Shown here: in pieces, positions 32,098 through 41,073 of the stretch
How positions within the stretch are numbered: the stretch's first letter is position 1
Layout: the number at the start of each line of letters is the position of its first letter
NCBI GenBank assembly: GCA_045541375.1
Contig: JAZQJB010000115.1
Span: 1 to 60,385 of the forward strand
Source: CAG-390 sp045541375
Lineage (GTDB): Bacteria; Bacillota; Clostridia; Oscillospirales; CAG-272
DNA: 60,385 bases
Direction: 5' to 3'
Notes under the pieces: model-generated
What the model was told of the DNA's origin: nothing
The model's input: only the letters and a program-made list of their open reading frames with translations
Databases searched by the model: none
Position numbers and translations under genes: made by a program

Positions 32098-33279
32098 ATG
32101 TCAGACAAGTCAATGGCAGGTCTTAACACCTTTACCGCGGTAGAGGAAAAGACCGTTGATACATCAAAAAAGGTCCGCATCGGCTTTATCGGCACGGGCG
32201 GAATTGCTAATTCTCATATAAAAGCATACCTCGGTCGCCCCGACGTTGAGATCGTTGCGGGCTGCGACATCGTCCCCGGCAAGGCGGCGAAGTTCTTCGC
32301 TTCCTATGAGCTTGAGGGCGTGAAGACCGACTACAAGGATCACGAAGAAATGCTCGCGGACAAGAGCCTGAATCTTGACGCGGTTTCGATCTGCACCTAC
32401 AACCGTCAGCACGCAAATTGCGCCATCGCGGCAATGCGCGCGGGACTGCACGTGCTCCTCGAGAAGCCCTTCACCGTAACACTTGACGAGGCTATCGAGG
32501 TCATGAAGGTCGAAAAGGAGACAGGACGCATCCTCTCGATCGGCTTCCAGCCGAGATTTGACCCCAATATGCAGATGATAAAGAAGATCTGCGAATCGGG
32601 CGAGCTCGGCAAGATCTATTACATCCAGACCGGCGGCGGACGTCGCCGCGGCATCCCCGCAAAGGGCAACAAGGACACCTTCATCCGCGACGACACAGCC
32701 GGAATCGGCGCTCTCGGCGACATCGGTTGCTACTCGATCGATATGATAATGAACGCGATCGGTCACCCGAAGCCCCTCACCGCAACGGGAATGATCTCCG
32801 ACCGCTTCGGCAAAGACCCGAATTACAGCGGCTACACCGCAGAAAACGGCAAGGAATACGCCGCAAAATTCGGCGTTGACGATTTTGCGGGCGGCTTTAT
32901 CCGCCTTGAGGGCGACATCATCCTCGACTTCCGCATTTCGTGGGCGATGAATATGGATTCGCCCGGCGACACCATCATCCTCGGCACCGAGGGCGGACTT
33001 CGCATCCCCGCAACCGAGTGCTGGAACGGCACCGTCGGCGGCGAAATGACGATCTATAAAGAGGTCGAAGGTCTGCAGACCGAGCTGAAAGTTCCGATCA
33101 TCAACACAAAGACCGACCGTATCGGACAAAAGATCGGCTCCTTCGTCGAAGCAGTCAAGAACGGCGGCACCGCCCCCGTTCCGACAAGCCAGATCATCTA
33201 TAATCAGGCGATCATCGACGGTCTTGCACGCTCCGCAGCGCTCGGACGTGAAGTTGAGATCGAGATCCCCGAAGTATAA
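32098..33279 (+). CDS. Gfo/Idh/MocA family oxidoreductase (paralog 2)
   Basis: 393 residues from ATG 32098 (AGAAAGGAA upstream). Same layout as paralog 1: extension SDKSMAGLNTFTAVEEKTVD, Rossmann motif RIGFIGTGGIANSHIKAYL, LLEKPFTVTLDEAIEV and GDIGCYSIDMIMNAIG. It differs in the cofactor loop (GTGGIAN versus GCGWIAD) and in a three-residue longer loop after RRRGIPA, so the two may work in opposite directions or on different substrates. Last gene of the cluster; strong terminator follows. Confidence 0.9.
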   Translation: MSDKSMAGLNTFTAVEEKTVDTSKKVRIGFIGTGGIANSHIKAYLGRPDVEIVAGCDIVPGKAAKFFASYELEGVKTDYKDHEEMLADKSLNLDAVSICTYNRQHANCAIAAMRAGLHVLLEKPFTVTLDEAIEVMKVEKETGRILSIGFQPRFDPNMQMIKKICESGELGKIYYIQTGGGRRRGIPAKGNKDTFIRDDTAGIGALGDIGCYSIDMIMNAIGHPKPLTATGMISDRFGKDPNYSGYTAENGKEYAAKFGVDDFAGGFIRLEGDIILDFRISWAMNMDSPGDTIILGTEGGLRIPATECWNGTVGGEMTIYKEVEGLQTELKVPIINTKTDRIGQKIGSFVEAVKNGGTAPVPTSQIIYNQAIIDGLARSAALGREVEIEIPEV

Positions 33280-33284
33280 TCATA

Positions 33285-33313
33285 AAAAACCGCTCTTCGG
33301 AGCGGTTTTTTTA
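33285..33313 (+). terminator. Terminator of the carbohydrate cluster
   Basis: Perfect stem AAAAACCGCTC / GAGCGGTTTTT with a TTCG tetraloop and T run. Confidence 0.95.
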
Positions 33314-33372
33314 TTTGAATAGCGCAAGAGGGCATACAATGTCGATTTTTCCCGAAAACTTTCCGGATTCTG

Positions 33373-33401
33373 TTGATTTTCCCTTTAAAATAAGATATAA
33401 T
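33373..33401 (+). promoter_or_regulatory. Promoter cut off from its gene by the mobile element
   Basis: TTGATT (33373-33378), 17-bp spacer, TATAAT (33396-33401), pointing right into the integrase end where no plus-strand gene lies. In an element-free chromosome it would read into the csaB fusion gene now at 48492. Confidence 0.65.
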
Positions 33402-33473
33402 ATATAATGATTAATAATATAATCGCAAGCTATTATGACTTTTATTATGCAAAAGAATCAGATATATACTGAA

Positions 33474-33613
33474 TTATGCCAAGTTATGCGTAGTTTTGCT
33501 TTATTACAACACTTATGGACATTTCTATAACGTAATTTAATATTCGTAAGATGGCATAACTTGGCATAACTTTGCTTAGTTATGCCATCATTTGTCGTAA
33601 ATTTTGTCGTAAA
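33474..33613. promoter_or_regulatory. Recombination-site region, left end (attL)
   Basis: TTATGCCAAGTTATGC (33474-33489) and its exact inverse GCATAACTTGGCATAA (33554-33569), plus two direct TGTCGTAAA (33593-33601 and 33605-33613). They lie between the left boundary and the integrase stop, the place where integrase and excisionase arm sites are expected. Confidence 0.65.
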
Positions 33614-33623
33614 TTCAAAATGC

Positions 33624-34862
33624 TTACAACATTTGATTTTGAAGCTGAGTCAGGATGGTATCGAACTTTGTGCTGCTGAACTTTTGCATTTCTTTTACTG
33701 CATCTTCATATCCGGTATGGGTATATGTGTTTAGCGTTATGTTGATGTTGCTGTGTCCCATAATATACTGTAATATGACTGGATTCATACCCGACTTAGC
33801 CATGTTGGAACAGAAGGTATGTCGGCATATATGTGGTGTAACTTTTAATGCTTCGCTACTGTAGAGATTGTTGAATTTTTTGCAGATATGCTCGAAAACT
33901 TTTTGCCAATGATACGCGATTTTGGGATTGCTATTTCTGTCTAAAAACAGAAATCCACTGTAGTTTTCAATTATTGGCTCATTTTCTGGAGAACGTCTGT
34001 TAGCAATTATGCGTTCAAAACATTCTCTTACTTCACGTGTCATGGGTATCATTCTTATGCCATTGGATGTTTTGGGTACACCAATTATATACTCCATATT
34101 GCGCGTTCTTTGCAGTTGATGATCAACGATGATCCTGTTATTTACAAAATCAATGTCTTTGATTGTCAAGCCGGAAAATTCAGAAATGCGAAGTCCTGTT
34201 TTGAACAGAATAAAGATTTCGTCGTAATATTTGCAGTAAAAGTCGTCGTTTTTTACGAAGTTCAAAAAGATGTGCTCTTGTTCTAATGTAAGAGCATCCC
34301 TGGTGTAGCTATCATTATTAATAACAGACTTGAGTTCAAAATCAAATGGATTCTTATTTAGAAGATCGTCATCTACAGCCATCTGAAAAGCAAGTTTGAC
34401 AACACTGCGTATGATTTGAATGGTGCTCCAACCTTTACCATCGTTTTGCAATTTGATAAACCAGCCTTTTGCATCGGTCTTTTTTATCCTATCAATGCGC
34501 CTTTGAGCAAATTCTTCTTTTGCAATATTGTTGATAACAGATCGGTATCCTATCATAGTGTTGTATCGAACGCCACGTTTTTGATCTACATACTTTTTTA
34601 CAAGCTCCAAAACGGTTAAATTGCCGCCGTATGGAGCAACATTAGAATCCAGTTCCTTCTGAATCTGTTTTTTCTTTTCTCTCAGCGATAGATCATCGCG
34701 CTTGCCTTTGGGAGATTTATCTGTTTCTGTAAGCTTCCAGCTGTAAACGCTTCTGCGAGTGCCGAATGCATCTGTATACTTGTATTCGTATTTGCCGTCT
34801 TTTCTCTGGCTTTCGCCGGGGAATAATATTCTTTTTTTATTGTCTCGTCTTACTTCAGACAT
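33624..34862 (-). CDS. int: Tyrosine recombinase (Tn916-type integrase)
   Basis: 412 residues from ATG 34862 (GAAAGGAG upstream). The N-terminal arm-binding domain holds KRILFPGESQRKDGKYEYKY, as in Tn916-family integrases; core-binding domain about 90-190; catalytic domain with Arg in KTGLRISEFSGL, His-x-x-Arg in THICRHTFCSNMA preceded by Pro/Val, His in IMGHSNINITLNTYTH and the nucleophile Tyr in NTYTH. Catalyses integration and excision of the element. It is the terminal gene at the left end, next to attL, as usual. Confidence 0.95.
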   Translation of the reverse strand: MSEVRRDNKKRILFPGESQRKDGKYEYKYTDAFGTRRSVYSWKLTETDKSPKGKRDDLSLREKKKQIQKELDSNVAPYGGNLTVLELVKKYVDQKRGVRYNTMIGYRSVINNIAKEEFAQRRIDRIKKTDAKGWFIKLQNDGKGWSTIQIIRSVVKLAFQMAVDDDLLNKNPFDFELKSVINNDSYTRDALTLEQEHIFLNFVKNDDFYCKYYDEIFILFKTGLRISEFSGLTIKDIDFVNNRIIVDHQLQRTRNMEYIIGVPKTSNGIRMIPMTREVRECFERIIANRRSPENEPIIENYSGFLFLDRNSNPKIAYHWQKVFEHICKKFNNLYSSEALKVTPHICRHTFCSNMAKSGMNPVILQYIMGHSNINITLNTYTHTGYEDAVKEMQKFSSTKFDTILTQLQNQML

Positions 34863-34970
34863 GGGAATTCTCCTTTCTATAATACCCAATTGTCGTAGAT
34901 CGAGCCAAACTATGATAGTTAGATTCTACCATAAGTTCTGCTCAGAATCTACATATAATATTTGAATTTT

Positions 34971-35201
34971 TTAGATTGCGGATAAATCTTCTTTTACGAA
35001 TTGTTCGAAAACTACTCTTTTGATTAGTGCTCGTGTTCCGTTCCAAAGAATATAATTGGCTTCGGGGTTCTCGTCTATGATCTTTCTTAACTTTTTCTCG
35101 CCTATACGGAAATATAAAGATGCTTCCTGAATGCTAAGTACATATTTTTCCCAAATCGGAATAAAATGTTTATCAAAATACTGATACTGTTCGAATTCCA
35201 T
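34971..35201 (-). CDS. xis: Excisionase (Tn916-type Xis)
   Basis: 76 residues. WEKYVLSIQEASLYFRIGEKKLRKIIDENPEANYILWNGTRALIKR is the winged-helix excisionase pattern seen with Tn916-type integrases. Works with the integrase to direct excision. Located 108 bases upstream of the integrase gene on the same strand; the gap contains a small inverted repeat AGATTCT...AGAATCT (about 34921-34952). Confidence 0.9.
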   Translation of the reverse strand: MEFEQYQYFDKHFIPIWEKYVLSIQEASLYFRIGEKKLRKIIDENPEANYILWNGTRALIKRVVFEQFVKEDLSAI

Positions 35202-35203
35202 TT

Positions 35204-35629
35204 TTATTTATCCTCCTCTACTTCGTTTGTATTGTCCGCAATCACAATAGGTGCAACAAATTTGCAGAGTTTGTAATTTGTGCCCCACGAGCCCCAAACG
35301 ATTATTCCGTTAACCGTATAAAAATTTCCCGAACCAACTTTTTTGGCAAGAATGTAATTGTGCTTTTTAAGTACGCCAATCGCGCGCGTCAACGCGGTTT
35401 TGGATATGTTTAATTCTTTTTGGATTTTGGAGTATGTGCAAGCGATATCATTGTATTTGTTCATTTTACTCCAAAGAAATAAAAAAACACGCGCGGCAGT
35501 GGGGCTGAGTTTGATTAATTGATCAAGGCTACCAAGCTCATCTCTATTAACTTGAAGAAATCGCTTGAAAGGGGAGTTTTCGTTTTTGAGGACTTCGCCG
35601 GTTTCGGCATTAAGAACAATTTTTCTCAT
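35204..35629 (-). CDS. Replication-initiator-like winged-helix protein
   Basis: 141 residues if started at ATG 35629, whose opening MRKIVLNAETGEVLKNENSPFKRFLQVN matches replication proteins of Firmicutes mobile elements; the open upstream frame has no ribosome site and crosses a likely origin. A winged-helix segment follows: LIKLSPTAARVFLFLWSKMN, then YSKIQKELNISKTALTRAIGVLKKHNYI. Such IME-encoded proteins start transient replication of the excised circle. It ends two bases before the excisionase gene, forming a rep-xis-int order. Confidence 0.7.
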   Translation of the reverse strand: MRKIVLNAETGEVLKNENSPFKRFLQVNRDELGSLDQLIKLSPTAARVFLFLWSKMNKYNDIACTYSKIQKELNISKTALTRAIGVLKKHNYILAKKVGSGNFYTVNGIIVWGSWGTNYKLCKFVAPIVIADNTNEVEEDK

Positions 35630-35834
35630 TTTTAATTTTTCCTTTACTTTTTTGTTTTGAGAATGAAAGATCGGAAAAATAAAAATGGCCTTTTGAATAG
35701 AGATTTTTTCAATATATTCGATTTGTGATACCAATGTATCCGTTATTCGGATATCTGAAAACACATCAAAAGTATCACTTTTGTTAGGAAATACCTGAAC
35801 TTTTGAATATAGAAAAATTCCCCGCCCTCTTATT

Positions 35835-35904
35835 GTCTTGATAAGTGGGCGGTATTTTTTCTCCAAAAAATTTTTAAAAATATTTTTTGCCCCCTTATCA
35901 AGAC
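35835..35904. promoter_or_regulatory. Inverted repeat, candidate element replication origin
   Basis: GTCTTGATAAGTGGGC (35835-35850) and GCCCCCTTATCAAGAC (35889-35904) are inverted with one mismatch and flank a 38-base run made almost only of A and T. It lies upstream of the initiator-like gene. Could equally be a regulatory hairpin. Confidence 0.5.
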
Positions 35905-36199
35905 CGCCGTAGGAGATGACTTGCGGCAGAAAATATTTTTTTGCAAGGATACATTTTTTCGCTGATTTCGCTTAAAAATGTCCCTTGCGCTTCGGAGTTG
36001 TCAGCAGCAGGGAGGTAGAGGAAGGAGGCCTCCGGGCTCTGTGTGCTTTGGCTGATGACTGTTCCCAAATTGAAAAAAGGCAGACGCATTAGCGCCTGAA
36101 CATCGCGCAAGCGGTGTTTTTTCTTTGCAGTTGCAAAGGAAAACGGGTGCAGGGCGGAGCTTTGCCAAGCACATTGCGTTAGCATATGTATAGCTTGCT

Positions 36200-36353
36200 A
36201 CACTTCACAAGGAAGGTGGCGTTTGTGATGCGTGGAAATCTTACATAATCATACTGAAGAGAAAAAATAGATACCGCGGGATGGTGATTATGTAAGGTTT
36301 CGACCGAAAGGATGTTTATTCGCACAATAAGCCGCCGCCCGCAGTGAAGTGTC
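36200..36353. promoter_or_regulatory. Candidate oriT of the MobV relaxase
   Basis: Upstream of the relaxase gene: CTTACATAATCA (36240-36251) with its inverse TGATTATGTAAG (36285-36296), enclosed by ACACTTCAC (36200 region) and GTGAAGTGT (36345-36353). Nested inverted repeats just before mobV are the usual site of the transfer origin. The rest of 35905-36199 contains no convincing gene. Confidence 0.5.
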
Positions 36354-36375
36354 AAGAAAGCGAGGTTATACTAAA

Positions 36376-37452
36376 ATGGCACACATCGAAAAATACAAAG
36401 CTGCAGAGGCAAGACAGGCCATACTGCACGATGAACGACGACATAAAAACAAGGATAAGCATATCGATCCGACGTTGACTCATAAGAATTACAGCTTGTG
36501 CGCTCGTCCCGGCGGAGGAGTGAAATATATGCGCAAACGCATCAAAGAGATAATGGGCGACAGAACAGTGCGCAAAGATGCTGTGACGGCAATCAGCATA
36601 ATTATTACAGCACCCAAGACATTACCGTCCGAAGAGTATAAAGCATTCTTTCGATCGGCATATGATTTTTTGGTTAAGGATTTCGGAGAAGAGAATGTTA
36701 TATCTGCGCAAGTCCATAGGGACGAGGCAACAGATCATATGCACACAAAGATTGTGCCCCTATGTGGGGATCCCCCGCGCTTGTCAGCCAAAAATCTCAT
36801 AACACGGCAATACTTAAAGCAGTTTCACCCACGGTTACAGAAGCATATTGAAGCCGATCTTGGTCACTCAGTTGATATAATCAACGGCGCAACTCCCAAG
36901 AAAAGTCTGGAAATAGCCGAGCTGAAAGCCTCCTCAGCACGTCGTGAGGCCGAAACACTACAAAGCACGATAGAACAGTATAAAACAGAATTGGAACCGT
37001 TACAGACCGAATATGACACTAAGAGCGAGTATGTAAAAACAATGCAAAAAGATTTTAGTATCATTGGAGTAAAAACGCATAAGGATTTATTCGGTAAAAC
37101 AAAATCCTACACAGTCCCCGCAGAAATCTGGGAGTCACAACGCACAACACAGGCACAAAAAGAAGCCGTCGATCGTGCGACGGCTGTCTATGAAGATATG
37201 ATTAAAACAAGGTATAACACGGCGGATATGCAACTCGCTTTGCGCAAAGAGAACTTCCGACTGCGCGAGGAATTGGAATGTGCTTATGTGGCTCTTGAAA
37301 GGATGTCACATTCTGCGAACAATGAGTTCTTCAAGCATTACAATGCAATTAAGACACAAAGAGCCGAGGAGAGAATAAAATATCAAAACATTATCGTTCC
37401 CGAAAACACAAAAGAAGTGTTACCCGGCGAACGAATCAATATCGACAAATAA
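36376..37452 (+). CDS. mobV: MobV-family relaxase (Mob/Pre plasmid recombination enzyme)
   Basis: 358 residues from ATG 36376; the upstream GTG adds nine residues not usual for the family. N-terminal MAHIEKYKAAEARQAILHDERR and the metal-binding motif QVHRDEATDHMHTKIVPL (His-Arg-Asp-Glu...His-x-His) define MobV. A coiled coil fills about residues 180-240 and the C-terminal part is helical. It nicks one strand at oriT to start mobilisation by a helper conjugative element. The only plus-strand gene with transfer function in the element. Confidence 0.93.
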   Translation: MAHIEKYKAAEARQAILHDERRHKNKDKHIDPTLTHKNYSLCARPGGGVKYMRKRIKEIMGDRTVRKDAVTAISIIITAPKTLPSEEYKAFFRSAYDFLVKDFGEENVISAQVHRDEATDHMHTKIVPLCGDPPRLSAKNLITRQYLKQFHPRLQKHIEADLGHSVDIINGATPKKSLEIAELKASSARREAETLQSTIEQYKTELEPLQTEYDTKSEYVKTMQKDFSIIGVKTHKDLFGKTKSYTVPAEIWESQRTTQAQKEAVDRATAVYEDMIKTRYNTADMQLALRKENFRLREELECAYVALERMSHSANNEFFKHYNAIKTQRAEERIKYQNIIVPENTKEVLPGERINIDK

Positions 37453-37514
37453 CACACTTTTTAAGTGAAAAAACTATCATACTTATTAAAAACTACGGAA
37501 AGGAGTATCAGCCT

Positions 37515-37727
37515 ATGGATAAAGATAGCACTATTGAAATGCAAAATGGCATCATTAAAATGCTGCTTGATAAGATTGCAAGCCTCGAAGCTGAAATTAC
37601 ACAGCTGCGGAATCTAAGCGATGACGTATTAAACGATGACGATGAAGCTGACCAACAGCTCAGGGACGAAGTGGCGAGAATCAATCATATGTTGTTTGGC
37701 GATGAATATCCTATGTCAAAATGTTGA
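37515..37727 (+). CDS. Small coiled-coil protein downstream of mobV
   Basis: 70 residues with a ribosome site AAAGGAG nine bases upstream. It is acidic and heptad-patterned (MQNGIIKMLLDKIASLEAEITQLRNL), then DDVLNDDDEADQQ. Probably transcribed with mobV, 62 bases behind it. A helper of the relaxosome is possible; not recognised as a known family. Confidence 0.65.
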   Translation: MDKDSTIEMQNGIIKMLLDKIASLEAEITQLRNLSDDVLNDDDEADQQLRDEVARINHMLFGDEYPMSKC

Positions 37728-37737
37728 GAATAAAAAC

Positions 37738-37770
37738 ACAAGGCACCCGAATCTGAGTGCCTTGTGTTAA
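37738..37770. terminator. Terminator between convergent mobV and hsdR operons
   Basis: CACAAGGCACCCGAAT and ATTCGG-type arms: AACACAAGGCACTC / GAGTGCCTTGTGTT around 37735-37769 form a strong hairpin between the two converging operons. Confidence 0.75.
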
Positions 37771-37773
37771 ATA

Positions 37774-40700
37774 TTAAGCAGCCGCATTAGCATTTATCTG
37801 ATCAATTATTTTTTTGATCCCAAACCAAACAGATACGTCAGAGAATACTTCTACAATACTACCTTTATCGATAAAAGGCGGCTCCTGAAGCACGGACATA
37901 TCCTTCATAACGCCGTTTCGAACAATGTATTCGATGATTTGATTAACGAAATAGATCTGACTTGAATCAAGGCTTACGCTGTTAAGGTAATCCGCGAACG
38001 CGGATTTGGCTGCCGACATATCAAGACCGACGATCTCGCGGACGAACTCGCCGAGAGGCTTTTGACCGTATTCGGCTTCGTAATCCTTTTTACTGCCGAC
38101 CTCGCTCCACAGAATTTGCTCCAATGCTTTCACATCGTCTGAGTTCAGCGGCACGTTTGTCTTGAGCTTGGCGATAGCCTCCTCATCCTGATGCTGACGA
38201 ATATAGAATTCTGCTTTTGCCTTGTAATTCTTAAGATCGTCGCTGTCAAGGTCGGATTCGTGCCACTCGGTAGAAAGAATCTCATCATTAAAGTTTGTAG
38301 TATAAGGAATTATCGGCCTGCCAACAAGATACTTCATCAAATTACGAAGATTCTCGCGGATATGCTCGAATTCATTGATTCCCGCTCTTTCGAGATAATC
38401 TGTATGCAGGATCTTGTTGATCAATTCCGACTGCACCATAATCTCGGGAATGTTCGCAACGCCCGCGATGCCGTTGACCTTTTTGAGCAGATCGGTACGC
38501 GCGCGTGAATACTTCTTTCCGGCGAGATACGCAAGCTCAATTCCGTACATCAAGGCGTCAAAACGCACCGCCGATGCCTCGTCAACGTCGGGAGTGATCA
38601 GCGGGGCAAGCTCTTCAGCCATCAAAAGCGTGTCCTCGTAGGTAAGGGTGTTATAGTTATCCGCATTCGCATAAAGCTCGACGTAGCGCAAATGCTGACG
38701 AACCGCAAAATTCTCACGGTTCAGCTCTCGAACCTTGCGAACCATATCATCCACAAGACTCTTACGAAATGCGATCAGATCATCCGTCTGATATACGAGA
38801 TCCTGCAGTTTATAAACGATCTGCGCCTTAAGGCGGAAGATTGCGCCCTGTAATGCGATTTGATTTGCAGTAGGTTTGCCGTTATTCATACGGAAAAACT
38901 CAAAATTTCCGCAGAAATCAAAGATGTAAAACTTGTCCTTATCCTTGCCGTCCATCAAACCGTCGCAGCGGCGCGTGCCTCGACCGATCATCTGCCAGAA
39001 CTTTGCCTTACTCATCACCTTCTTGAAGAAAACGAGATTCAGCACCTCGGGTACGTCGATACCTGTGTCAAGCATATCGACAGAAATAGCAATCTGCGGT
39101 AATTTCTTGGGATCGGAAAACTCATCGATCGCACTCTGCGCATAGGTCATATAGTTGTCAATGACCTTGGTATATCCGGGCAGATTGGGATATTCTTTGC
39201 CAAATATCTCGTGGATCTTTTCAGCGTGCTCGTGGTTCTTCGCAAAAATTATGGTTTTTCCGAGCTTCTCGCCGTATTCGATGCGAAGACCGTCTTGCAT
39301 CAAGATATGGAGCACCTGACGGATGGTGTCCTCGTTGAACACCCATTCGTTGAGTGCGGTTGACGCGATGCTTTCGGGGAGCTCGCCGTTTTCGTCCTCG
39401 AAAGTATTCTCATAAGCCTCTTTATCGGCATCGGAAAGATCATCGTAAACGATACCTTGCTCGATGAATTTCAGCTTGCTTTCGACCGACATAAAATCGA
39501 CGAGGAAGCCGTCGGTTACGGCTTGAGCAAGCTCATAACCGTAGGTCGGAACACCGTTTTCAAGCTCGAAGATCTCATAAGTATTCTTGTCGATCTCGTC
39601 CTTGGGCGTGGCGGTAAGACCCACCAGCGGTGCGTCGAAATAATTGAAAATATCCTTGTATTTGTTATAGATCGAGCGGTGCGCCTCGTCAACCACAAGG
39701 AGATCAAAATGACCGACGGTATAGAGCTTGCGGTCGTTTTCGTCCTTGACCGTGTCGATGCAGTTCATCATCGTCTGATAGGTTGAGAACACGCAACGCG
39801 CGTCGAAATTCTCTTTGTCCTCGCAGAGATTCGCGACCGACAGATCGGGGAGCATATTTACGAAGGAACGCTTCGCCTGCGTAACGAGCGAATTTCGGTC
39901 GGCGAGGAAGAGGATATTTTTCACCCAACCGTGGTCGAGGAGCACCTTGCAGAGCGCGATGACTGTTCTCGTCTTGCCTGAGCCGGTTGCCATAACGAGA
40001 AGTGCCTTGCGGCGGTTCTTCTTGTCAAAGGACTCGCAAACCGCCTTGATCGCGCCCTCCTGATAGTAACGTCCCGCGATATTTCTGTCCACCATCACGT
40101 TCTTGAGGCTCGTCCGCATCATTTGCAGATTGAAGAGCTTTTCAAGATCGCGCTTGGAGTAGATCGACGCCACGCGGCGCTCGGGATAGAATTTGTCATT
40201 GAGAATACGGGTGTCAAAACCGTTCGAGAGGAAGATGATCGGACGGCGGCCGTATTTTTGTTCCAAAAGATCGGCATAGAGCTTTGCCTGCTGTCTGCCC
40301 TTGGATACGTCAACGCAGGCGCGCTTGGCTTCGATCACAGCCAGGGGTCTGCCGTCGTCGCCATAGAGAACGTAATCGGCGAATCCGACCTCGCTCTTGT
40401 TTGGCATTCCGGGGAGCTCGACTTCATTGAGCCAATCCTTGCCCTCGGTCCAGCCCGCATCCTGAAGCATAAAATCGATGTAGATCTTTCTCGTCTTGTA
40501 TTCGGAGAGATCGAGCGGCTTGGGGACGTAGGTCTGCTGTTGCTCGGCGCGGCGGGCGGTGAGCTCGTCCTTGAGCGATTTGTTTTCCTCGATCAGTTGA
40601 TTGATGTCAATGTCGATATCGGGAACGAAGGAAAGCGCCTCGTCGACCGTCAGCGCGAGCAGGGATGGATCGAATTTGTTCTCGGTATACTCGGGCGCGT

Positions 40701-41073
40701 AGAAATAGGCAACGCAATCGAGGAAGACAAAGAGATTTTCAAGACAAAGCTCTGCCTGCTCGAGCGTGACCTTCTTCCCGCCGTGCGCGGCGTTGTTGCC
40801 GACTTTTCGGATGAGATCCATTCGTTTCCAAATATCATATCCGATGATATTTCTGAAATCGGGAGCATCGATCAGAGCCTGAAGTGTATCATTGTACGGC
40901 ATTTCAAGCTCACGGTCAACCGAATACATCCACTTGACCGCAAACTCCATCGCCCGCCGACAGTTCAGCACACAGGAGTCAATGTCAATATGTAAAATCT
41001 TCTCCGCCGACACCGCCACGCTTGCAAACGACGCAAAATCGGGGGTGGAGAGTAGGAAATCAAAGTTGGTCAT
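37774..41073 (-). CDS. hsdR: Type I restriction enzyme R subunit (HsdR) with N-terminal DUF4145
   Basis: 1099 residues. Residues about 1-130 form a DUF4145-type helical domain (CVLNCRRAMEFAVKWMYSV ... KVGNNAAHGG). The nuclease motif is FADYVLYGDDGRPLAVIEAKRA (about 230-251). Motor: Walker A MATGSGKTRTVIAL, DEAH-type box LLVVDEAHRSI, motif III GLTATP, and the Q.IGRGTRR motif VI region. C-terminal EcoEI-type helical domain. Cleaves unmethylated DNA after translocation together with HsdM and HsdS. Its ATG overlaps the stop of the 318-residue membrane protein. GC content is much higher than that of the small genes just upstream, so the operon is mosaic. Confidence 0.93.
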   Translation of the reverse strand: MTNFDFLLSTPDFASFASVAVSAEKILHIDIDSCVLNCRRAMEFAVKWMYSVDRELEMPYNDTLQALIDAPDFRNIIGYDIWKRMDLIRKVGNNAAHGGKKVTLEQAELCLENLFVFLDCVAYFYAPEYTENKFDPSLLALTVDEALSFVPDIDIDINQLIEENKSLKDELTARRAEQQQTYVPKPLDLSEYKTRKIYIDFMLQDAGWTEGKDWLNEVELPGMPNKSEVGFADYVLYGDDGRPLAVIEAKRACVDVSKGRQQAKLYADLLEQKYGRRPIIFLSNGFDTRILNDKFYPERRVASIYSKRDLEKLFNLQMMRTSLKNVMVDRNIAGRYYQEGAIKAVCESFDKKNRRKALLVMATGSGKTRTVIALCKVLLDHGWVKNILFLADRNSLVTQAKRSFVNMLPDLSVANLCEDKENFDARCVFSTYQTMMNCIDTVKDENDRKLYTVGHFDLLVVDEAHRSIYNKYKDIFNYFDAPLVGLTATPKDEIDKNTYEIFELENGVPTYGYELAQAVTDGFLVDFMSVESKLKFIEQGIVYDDLSDADKEAYENTFEDENGELPESIASTALNEWVFNEDTIRQVLHILMQDGLRIEYGEKLGKTIIFAKNHEHAEKIHEIFGKEYPNLPGYTKVIDNYMTYAQSAIDEFSDPKKLPQIAISVDMLDTGIDVPEVLNLVFFKKVMSKAKFWQMIGRGTRRCDGLMDGKDKDKFYIFDFCGNFEFFRMNNGKPTANQIALQGAIFRLKAQIVYKLQDLVYQTDDLIAFRKSLVDDMVRKVRELNRENFAVRQHLRYVELYANADNYNTLTYEDTLLMAEELAPLITPDVDEASAVRFDALMYGIELAYLAGKKYSRARTDLLKKVNGIAGVANIPEIMVQSELINKILHTDYLERAGINEFEHIRENLRNLMKYLVGRPIIPYTTNFNDEILSTEWHESDLDSDDLKNYKAKAEFYIRQHQDEEAIAKLKTNVPLNSDDVKALEQILWSEVGSKKDYEAEYGQKPLGEFVREIVGLDMSAAKSAFADYLNSVSLDSSQIYFVNQIIEYIVRNGVMKDMSVLQEPPFIDKGSIVEVFSDVSVWFGIKKIIDQINANAAA

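Noticed and set aside
35630..35866. N-terminal extension of the replication-initiator-like protein
   Set aside because: The upstream part has no ribosome site, overlaps the inverted repeat, and the family-typical start MRKIVL follows it.
35898..36185. 95-codon minus-strand gene between the initiator-like gene and mobV
   Set aside because: No ribosome site, low-complexity composition, overlaps the likely origin and oriT region.
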